A stretch of DNA of 64,000 nucleotides from VAZQ01 sp036555745 (GTDB lineage Bacteria; Pseudomonadota; Alphaproteobacteria; Rhizobiales; Xanthobacteraceae). The stretch covers positions 18,333-82,332 of the forward strand of contig DATBKV010000243.1 of the NCBI GenBank assembly GCA_036555745.1, read 5' to 3'. The position numbers were made by a program, and so were the translations under genes. Shown here one piece after another: positions 58,308 through 64,000 of the stretch (position 1 is its first letter; each line of letters opens with the position of its first letter). The notes beneath the pieces were generated by a model that saw only the letters and a list, made by a program, of their open reading frames with translations, had not been told where the DNA came from and searched no databases.

Positions 58308-60931
58308 GCCTTGCGGTCTCCGGACCAGGTCGAACCTGTCTGATAGCCCCCGTCGGGGGAGGCACCATGACCTAGATCAAATGCGCGGGCGGACAGCGTT
58401 CGGGGGGTCCGAACGTGGTCGACCAGACGCTTGGCGAGCTCCGCGCAGACCAAATACGCGAGCACGATGGCGGCAATGGTCAGGATCAATCCGCCCGGCA
58501 CCGCGACGAAGCCGAGGACGGGCGCGATCGGCGAGAACACCAGCAGGGGGGCGCCAGCGAGCGCCGCGAGCGAAGTGAAGACCAGCGCGGGATGGGGCCG
58601 GCTCCGCCAGGCCGGCCCATGTGTCCGAATGATGAATATCACCAGGATCTGCGTCGCGATCGACTCCAGAAACCAGGCCGTGCGGAACAGGTCCGGAGCG
58701 GCTCCAAACACGACGACGAGGACCGCGAACGTTGCCATATCAAACATGGAGGACAGGGTACCCATGACCGCGGTGAATCGCAGGATTTCGCCCATGTCCC
58801 AGGCGCGCGGCCGCGCGATCTCCGGCCCTTCCACGCGGTCGAAGGGAATGCCGATCTCGGAGAGGTCGTACATCAAGTTGTTGAGCAGAACCTGGATCGG
58901 GGTCAGCGGCAGGAACGGCAGGAAGATCGAGGCCAGCGCCATCGACAGCATGTTCCCGAAATTCGAGCTCGTCGCCATCCGCACATATTTGAGGATATTG
59001 GCGAACGTACGCCGGCCCTCCTCCACCCCAGCGGCGAGAACGTCGAGATTGCGCTCCAGCATGATCATGTCGGCTGCTTGGCGCGCCACCTCGGTGGCGC
59101 CTTCAACCGAAAGCCCGACGTCGGCGGCATGGATCGCCGGCGCATCGTTGACGCCGTCGCCCAGAAATCCGACGGTGTGGCCGCGCCGGCGCAACGCCAG
59201 CACGAGGCGGGTCTTCTGGTCGGGTGAGAGCCGGGCATAAAGGTCGACCTCCTCCACGCGGGCGGCGAGCGCCGCGTCATTGAGCTCCGCCACTTCCGTA
59301 CCGGTGAGCAATCCGCCATCCGGCATGCCCAAGACGGCGGCGACGTGGCGCACCACGGCGGCGCCATCGCCGGACAGAATCTTGACCCGCACGCCTGCGC
59401 GCGCCAGCCGTTGCAGCGCTTCGGCGGCATCGGGCTTGGGCGGATCGACGAAGACGCAGAGGCCGCAGATGATCAGATCGCGCTCATCGTCGGGCTGCAA
59501 GACCGAACGGTCCGCCGGCATCGGCTTCCAGGCCACCGCCAGCACACGGTTGCCCTGCTCCGCCTCGTCGCGCTCGATCTGTTCCAGCGTGGCGCGCGCC
59601 CGCGCGTCGATCGGGACGGCCTGTCCATCGCGGCTCTCTACCAATGCGGCGCGCGCCAGAATCTCTTCCGGCGCGCCCTTCACGATGAGAAGACGCATGC
59701 GCTCGCGTTCGACGAGAACCGAGATCCTGCGGCGCTCGAAATCGAAGGGCATTTCGTCGATCTTCGACCAGCCCTCGAGCGCCACCTTGCCGGAGTGGCT
59801 CGCAATTGCCTCGTCCAGCGGGCTGCGGATGCCGGTCTCGAATCGGCTGTTCACGGCAGCCAGCGTCAACACCCGCTCGCTGTCCGCCTGGTCCACGCCT
59901 GGATGGCGCAGCAGCGCGATGCGCGCCTCGGTCAGCGTGCCGGTCTTGTCGGTGCACAGCACATCCATGGCGCCGAGGTCGTGGATGGCAGCGAGCTTCT
60001 TCACCACGACCCGCTTCTGCGCCATGCGCAGCGCCCCGCGCGCGAGCGTGACCGTCATGATCATCGGCAGGAGCTCCGGGGTCAGCCCCACCGCCAGCGC
60101 CACCGCAAACAGGAACGATTCCAAGACCGGCCTGGCAAACGCCAGGTTCATCAGCAGCACGAACAACGTGAGAAAGATCGTCAGGCGCAGGATCATGAGG
60201 CCGAGGCGATGGATGCCACGCTGGAACGCGGTCGGCGGCTCGCGCGCGGCGAGCGCCGCCGCAATTGCGCCGAAGCGGGTCGCCCTGCCCGTTGCGACTA
60301 CGAGCATGAGGGCCTGCCCGCCGACGATTGAGGTTCCCGCGAACAGGGCGTTGAACGCTTCCGGCGGCGTCGCCGCAACGCAGAGGCCTGGATATTTGTC
60401 GACCGGGTATGGCTCTCCGGTCATCAAGGCTTCATTGGCATGGGCGTTGCGGCATTCCAGCACGATCCCATCGGCGGGAACGAGGTCGCCGGCCTTGAGC
60501 TCGACCACATCGCCGGGCACCAGCCGATCGACCGGGATGGCGCTGAGGACGCCGTCGCGGCGTACGTCGGCCTGCACCGCCACGGAACGTTTCAGCGCCT
60601 CCGCCGCGCGTTCGGCCCGGTGTTCCTGAACGAGGTCGAGGACGATCGAGAGCGTGATGACGGTGAGAATGATCGCGAAGCTGCCGAAATCCCGTGTCAG
60701 GCCGGAAATCGCGGCGGCGATCAGCAGGATCGCGACCAGCGGCTCCGCGAACCGGCGGGCAATCTTGCGCAAGATGTCGAGCCGCGGCGGTTCGGCCACG
60801 GTATTGGCACCGTAACGCGCGAGCCGGCTTTCCGCCTCTGGCGACGACAGTCCCGCCGAGCGGGTCGTCAGACGCTCGAGCAATTCGGGGGCCGGCAGTG
60901 ACCAGAACCGGTCAGGCACGCCATCGGTCAT
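58289..60931 (-). CDS. mgtA: Mg2+-type P3B ATPase (MgtA/MgtB-like)
   Basis: 880 residues. LTGEPYPVDK-type actuator (ALMTGEPYPVDKY), the phosphorylation site DKTGTLTEAR (Asp328), KGAPEEIL, LGDGVNDAPAI and ten membrane helices. The helix-4 region VGLTPELLPMIM is the P3B signature of Mg2+-importing ATPases. It lacks an obvious MgtL leader. The C-terminal 45 residues overlap the next Usp gene. FixK-like boxes lie about 143 and 216 bp upstream. Pairing of an MgtA-type pump with Usp genes suggests ion control in dormancy. Confidence 0.9.
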   Translation of the reverse strand: MTDGVPDRFWSLPAPELLERLTTRSAGLSSPEAESRLARYGANTVAEPPRLDILRKIARRFAEPLVAILLIAAAISGLTRDFGSFAIILTVITLSIVLDLVQEHRAERAAEALKRSVAVQADVRRDGVLSAIPVDRLVPGDVVELKAGDLVPADGIVLECRNAHANEALMTGEPYPVDKYPGLCVAATPPEAFNALFAGTSIVGGQALMLVVATGRATRFGAIAAALAAREPPTAFQRGIHRLGLMILRLTIFLTLFVLLMNLAFARPVLESFLFAVALAVGLTPELLPMIMTVTLARGALRMAQKRVVVKKLAAIHDLGAMDVLCTDKTGTLTEARIALLRHPGVDQADSERVLTLAAVNSRFETGIRSPLDEAIASHSGKVALEGWSKIDEMPFDFERRRISVLVERERMRLLIVKGAPEEILARAALVESRDGQAVPIDARARATLEQIERDEAEQGNRVLAVAWKPMPADRSVLQPDDERDLIICGLCVFVDPPKPDAAEALQRLARAGVRVKILSGDGAAVVRHVAAVLGMPDGGLLTGTEVAELNDAALAARVEEVDLYARLSPDQKTRLVLALRRRGHTVGFLGDGVNDAPAIHAADVGLSVEGATEVARQAADMIMLERNLDVLAAGVEEGRRTFANILKYVRMATSSNFGNMLSMALASIFLPFLPLTPIQVLLNNLMYDLSEIGIPFDRVEGPEIARPRAWDMGEILRFTAVMGTLSSMFDMATFAVLVVVFGAAPDLFRTAWFLESIATQILVIFIIRTHGPAWRSRPHPALVFTSLAALAGAPLLVFSPIAPVLGFVAVPGGLILTIAAIVLAYLVCAELAKRLVDHVRTPRTLSARAFDLGHGASPDGGYQTGSTWSGDRKACRTRR

Positions 60932-61067
60932 GTGAGCAGCCTTTGTCGGGTGTTAGCCCACCAACCCGCCAATTGTCGCTAAAGTCGGCGACCGCGTCGC
61001 GATCGCACACGCTGGCACACCCGCCGCACTCGTTCTGCATGACTATGGCGCGGGACAGGCAACAAAG

Positions 61068-61081
61068 TTGAGATAGGTCAA
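61068..61081 (-). promoter_or_regulatory. FixK-like box upstream of mgtA
   Basis: TTGAGATAGGTCAA keeps TTGA-N6-TCAA and is centred 143.5 bp before the mgtA start, further than at most targets. Confidence 0.4.
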
Positions 61082-61140
61082 GACCCGCGGGTCCGGATCC
61101 GAGTCGAGCGGCGGCGGCCGGCGATTATCACCGCCGCCGG

Positions 61141-61154
61141 TTGACTTGTGTCAA
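61141..61154 (+). promoter_or_regulatory. FixK-like box for the cytochrome c gene
   Basis: TTGACTTGTGTCAA, a palindrome keeping TTGA-N6-TCAA, centred 87.5 bp before ATG 61235. It has the same outer bases as the hsp20 box. Confidence 0.5.
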
Positions 61155-61234
61155 GAACCGCCCCGCGTTTCGTGATTGGCTAGCCAGACGTTGAGCCGGA
61201 GCCGGTTTTGGCCGAGCGTGCTTGGAGCGCCGAC

Positions 61235-61555
61235 ATGAGTGCAAGATATGTATTGGGGGCGGCGACCATGTTGGCGGCGTTGGCGGGCAGCGGCGAGGCG
61301 CAGGAGATCGGACGGCCGGCACAGGGGCTCGCATCGGCACAGCGCCTGTGCGCGCAATGCCACGCCGTGCGCAAGGATCAGGTGCGGTCGCCGAACCGGG
61401 ACGCTCCCCCTTTCGAGGCGATCGCCTCGACTCCCGGAATGAGCTCGATCGCATTGTCAGCGGCGCTCAATACCTCGCACCAGTCCATGCCCAACATCAT
61501 GCTCGAGCCCGAAGACCGGGCGAACATCATCGCTTACATCCTCAGCCTCAAATGA
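61235..61555 (+). CDS. Small exported cytochrome c
   Basis: 106 residues. A leader (MSARYVLGAATMLAALAGSGEAQ) is followed by one heme site, CAQCHAVR, a Met-rich distal loop (HQSMPNIMLE) and a final helix ANIIAYILSL, as in class I cytochromes c. GGAG precedes the ATG at a normal distance. It is alike in size and order to the cytochrome at 11736 and may likewise feed the cbb3 oxidase. Divergent from mgtA, with two FixK-like boxes between. Confidence 0.85.
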   Translation: MSARYVLGAATMLAALAGSGEAQEIGRPAQGLASAQRLCAQCHAVRKDQVRSPNRDAPPFEAIASTPGMSSIALSAALNTSHQSMPNIMLEPEDRANIIAYILSLK

Positions 61556-61631
61556 GCGGGCCGATCCGGGCCGCGGGTGCAAGGGAGATCGCCGGGTAAC
61601 CCGCTGCGCCGTCAGCCCGCCGCTTGCTTCG

Positions 61632-61835
61632 TTAATCGGTATCCCGCGGCGCTGCCACCACGCTATCCGCGGGCGGGACCCGGCATTGCGCCAGCCGCCT
61701 CTGTGCGCTTTCCGCTTCCTCTTGCATGCCCATCCAGCGCAGTTTGCGGATCAACCGGACGAGCGCGTTCGACGCGCGCTGTTCGGCGGAGACTTCGGCG
61801 GTCCTTTGTCGATCTGAAGGGTTCTCCATTGACAT
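61632..61835 (-). CDS. Small helical protein, 67 aa, unknown function
   Basis: The core ASNALVRLIRKLRWMGMQEEAESAQ resembles a short helical segment I recall from small proteins of rhizobial genomes. The protein has no Cys-rich site, signal peptide or membrane helix. GCCGAGGAA stands right before ATG 61835; in-frame ATGs at 61829 and further upstream at 61886 are alternatives. Function unknown. Confidence 0.55.
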   Translation of the reverse strand: MSMENPSDRQRTAEVSAEQRASNALVRLIRKLRWMGMQEEAESAQRRLAQCRVPPADSVVAAPRDTD

Positions 61836-62037
61836 TTCCTCGGCCGCTTGTTGTTGCCGCTGCATGAGCTGGCGCGCTCGTTGCAAGGCGCCCTCTCAAC
61901 CCCTTTCGCCGGCCCGCGTTGGCTTTTCACCCGAACGCGAGGCACCCCGACCGCCATCGCCTGGAGGCGTACGCATGCCCTTCGCGCCCACCACCCGACT
62001 TCGCTTGATGCGATACGGGCAGGCCTTAGCCGTCGAG

Positions 62038-62454
62038 CTAGGCGACGTCGGCTCCGCGCTTCTGCGGCTGAGCGGCTGCGCCGACCGGGCGGGAAACCGG
62101 CAACTGCAACACGCTCGCGCGCTGGCCTACGCACAACCGCGTCAGCAGCACGATCTGCCCGTCGGGAAATTCCAGCGCATCGTGATGGACGTTCGGATTG
62201 TCCATGTTGACCTGCCGGAAGCGAGCCACTTTCTCTCGCAGCTTGCGTTTTGGGAACAGCGGTCCAAACCGATGCTGATACTCGACCTCGGTCGCGAACG
62301 CGACTTCCGTGCCGGGAAGCAGGCATACCGCGACATTCGCCTCGCCGACAGCGGCGAACCCGCGCGTGATCGAGTTGTCGAACCTGGTCGAAACCAATTC
62401 ATCTCCGACCTTTGCAGGTCGCGATGCCACCAAGTGCAGACTGTAGTCGCACAT
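62038..62454 (-). CDS. Conserved protein of unknown function, 138 aa
   Basis: The start MCDYSLHLVASRPAKVGDEL and the stretch NSITRGFAAVGEANVAVCLLPGTE, then VNMDNPNVHHDALEFPDGQIVLLTRL, are those of a protein family I recall from Bradyrhizobium-type genomes, without known function. It appears soluble, with several His and Asp in the C-terminal half. The plus-strand frame over the same DNA has no family likeness. A perfect FNR/FixK box lies 181 bp upstream and may or may not act here. Confidence 0.7.
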   Translation of the reverse strand: MCDYSLHLVASRPAKVGDELVSTRFDNSITRGFAAVGEANVAVCLLPGTEVAFATEVEYQHRFGPLFPKRKLREKVARFRQVNMDNPNVHHDALEFPDGQIVLLTRLCVGQRASVLQLPVSRPVGAAAQPQKRGADVA

Positions 62455-62904
62455 CGAAGCTACTCCTCTGCTGCGAACAGCCGGGATTACTGTCCCGTTT
62501 GCTAGCGCCCTCCAGTAGCGATCTTATGACTGAACCCGCATCCATTGCACGCGAGAATCGGTCGCTGCAGAGCGGGCGAGCCATGCACTGGAAGCAAGCA
62601 AATTTATTCTTGGACGTGTTCCAGCGGATTGATCCAAATCAATAGCCGCGCTCGCGAGTATGCGGGCCCCGCCGGACGATAGCGGCGGCGGAACCGGACC
62701 CGCACGGGCGCCCGGTTCCGACGCAGTGCGGGAAGCTTTGATCACCTGACGCTGCAACGCAGCGCGGCGAGCTCGACGAGCTTGGCTTGATCGCTCAGTT
62801 CCGCGCAGCCCGCCGCCGCCCGTGACAGAGGGGCCGGGCTGCTCCATCGACGAACGCGTGGTAGCGAGCCTGGGGGCCCAGCCAACCGGTGTGGCGACTT
62901 GCGC
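62455..62904. other. Intergenic region with an orphan FNR/FixK box
   Basis: About 450 bp between two minus-strand genes. It contains the perfect box at 62629-62642. On either side only short, unconvincing frames occur, such as a 29-codon frame from ATG 62659 or so. No known RNA family was recognised. Confidence 0.5.
62629..62642. promoter_or_regulatory. FNR/FixK-type box without a clear target
   Basis: TTGATCCAAATCAA, perfect match and identical to the box at 52028. The nearest start is the unknown gene at 62454, 181 bp away on the minus strand; nothing clear begins to the right. Confidence 0.7.
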
Positions 62905-64000
62905 TTACCTGCGCCGGCGTGCGGCGGTCGGTCTGCGCGCCTCGACGTCGCGGACCTCGGTGTTCATGCGCACGTCGTTGCGCCGGCGCTTCTCCAATTC
63001 GTTTCCGGTCTCGAAATAGTCGCCGCGCGTCGCGCGCTCGGCCGCCGCGTCGAAAGCGGGCGACCATTCGCCCAAGGAGTAACCGAACCACGGCGGCTCG
63101 GGCTTGAGCCGAGGCAAGCCGAGCTCCTCCCAGATCGCCTTGGCGCGCTCCATGTAGGGCCGCTTCGGCAGCGAGACCGGAGGGAAGGACTCCTTGAGGG
63201 TCGCGTCGATGAGCACGGAAGCGTCTTGACCCTGATTGCGCTTGCTGCGCGGCCCATGACCCTGGTCGCGGTGCGGCAGAATGTGCAGGTCGAGCATCGG
63301 ATTGGCTCGATAGGACATTGCCCACAGGACCGCGTCGGCGTTGTCGGGATCGATGTCATCGTTGACCGCGATGACATATTTGCCGGCGGCGCGATGCAGC
63401 ACGGCGGCGCCGTACAACGCGCGCCAAATTTCAGTGGCCGGCATCTCGCGCTCGACGATCAACAGGATCACCTTGCGGATGTTGGTCAGCGGCTCGTGCA
63501 TCGACACCCGCTTGATGCCCTTGATGCCGAGCGTGTTCTTCAAAAAATTCAGGAACAGCGGCTCCATGCCGACGAGCTTGATCAGGCTCGATTCCGACGG
63601 TGTTACCTGGGAGATGATCGAGGTTAGGATGGCATCCTTCCGCCGCGTGATGCAGGTGACGTCCATATAGGCATTGAATTCCTGCAGGTTCACGTGGCCG
63701 TGCGACTCGCCGACCGGGCCCTCGGGTTCCAGGTACTCGGTGTCGATGAACCCCTCGATGACGATCTCGGCTTCGGCCGGCACCAGGAGATCGACGGTCC
63801 TCGCCTTCACCACGTTGATGGGCGATCCCACCAGCGCGCCGGCCACGTGAAGCTCGTCGAGCGTCTCCGGGATCTTCTGCACCGACGCAAAGGTGATGCA
63901 GGGCGGCGCGCCGAGCACGACGGCCGTCGCCAGCTTCTTGATGCCGCGCGCGCGCAGCCGTTCCCAATGGCTGTAAATTCCCGGACGCAGCTCGAGCGAC
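62905..64000 (-). CDS. UbiD-family decarboxylase, C-terminal part (runs off window end)
   Basis: 365 codons visible, open at base 64000. Segments such as EPEGPVGESHGHVN, HEPLTNIRKVILLIV, KYVIAVNDDIDPDNADAVLWAMSYR and PMLDLHILPH match UbiD-type enzymes, which use prenylated FMN to decarboxylate or carboxylate aromatic and unsaturated acids. DDIDP and the R-EPEG region are catalytic in the family. Upstream codons (ELRPGIYSHWERLRARGIKK) also fit, so the true start is beyond the window. The last about 30 residues are Arg-rich and atypical. No ubiX-like partner is visible here. Confidence 0.88.
   Translation of the reverse strand, partial: SLELRPGIYSHWERLRARGIKKLATAVVLGAPPCITFASVQKIPETLDELHVAGALVGSPINVVKARTVDLLVPAEAEIVIEGFIDTEYLEPEGPVGESHGHVNLQEFNAYMDVTCITRRKDAILTSIISQVTPSESSLIKLVGMEPLFLNFLKNTLGIKGIKRVSMHEPLTNIRKVILLIVEREMPATEIWRALYGAAVLHRAAGKYVIAVNDDIDPDNADAVLWAMSYRANPMLDLHILPHRDQGHGPRSKRNQGQDASVLIDATLKESFPPVSLPKRPYMERAKAIWEELGLPRLKPEPPWFGYSLGEWSPAFDAAAERATRGDYFETGNELEKRRRNDVRMNTEVRDVEARRPTAARRRR

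Noticed and set aside
58365..58382. ATCAA-like sequence near the 3' end of mgtA as a box for the following Usp genes
   Set aside because: Only a half-site (CTAGATCAAA), with no matching left half, and it lies inside coding sequence.
1..64000. CRISPR arrays, tRNA or rRNA genes, insertion sequences, prophage
   Set aside because: No evenly spaced repeats, cloverleaf or rRNA-like sequence, transposase or integrase was seen on either strand; a short structured RNA could still be missed by eye.

Overview
The window is GC-rich, with high-GC codon usage, and looks like chromosome of an alphaproteobacterium, most likely a Hyphomicrobiales member near Bradyrhizobium, Rhodoplanes or Xanthobacteraceae. 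The support is a complete ccoNOQP-GHIS locus, FixK/FNR-type boxes, a FixJ-like receiver, short-hairpin intergenic repeats typical of that group, and small proteins I recognise from rhizobial genomes. The genus is inference. No rRNA, tRNA, CRISPR array, phage or insertion sequence was seen.

Layout. 0-7.6 kb holds ordinary metabolic and secreted genes: ankyrin protein (partial), C45 peptidase-like acyltransferase, polysaccharide deacetylase, Gfo/Idh/MocA oxidoreductase, LLM flavin oxidoreductase, and a heme-c/beta-propeller protein with its cytochrome c. From about 7.9 to 62.6 kb the content changes to a low-oxygen and stress island. It carries six universal-stress-type proteins, an ECF sigma factor, three CBS-domain proteins, the cbb3 oxidase with its assembly genes, a usp-hpf-archease-rtcB operon, Hsp20, a persulfide-dioxygenase-like hydrolase (frameshifted), two cation P-type ATPases, a Lon-type protease, an ACP-FAAL-PlsC lipid enzyme, carbamate kinase with a cyclic-2,3-diphosphoglycerate-synthetase-like protein, leucine-type dehydrogenase with 2-oxoacid dehydrogenase E1/E2, PolX, PRPP synthetase with a phosphoribosyltransferase and an alpha/beta hydrolase, two PHA-synthase-family proteins, and small cytochromes. 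The right edge is a UbiD-family decarboxylase cut by the window end.

The thread joining the island is a palindrome TTGAT-N4-ATCAA. I found seven perfect copies and ten variants between 9.49 and 62.64 kb, mostly centred 55-68 bp before a start codon. None was seen in the left flank. This suggests one FNR/FixK-type regulon devoted to surviving oxygen limitation: micro-oxic respiration (cbb3), substrate-level ATP (carbamate kinase), carbon storage (PHA), ion homeostasis (P-type ATPases), ribosome parking and RNA repair (HPF, RtcB), and protein care (Hsp20, Lon-like). The gene mix resembles the mycobacterial DosR dormancy regulon, though the regulator differs.

The middle part (24-39 kb) shows decay and rearrangement: a duplicated hsp20/small-membrane-protein block in which each copy lost a different gene, a truncated Na+/Ca2+ exchanger, and three genes broken by small frameshifts. 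Those frameshifts could be real or base-calling errors.
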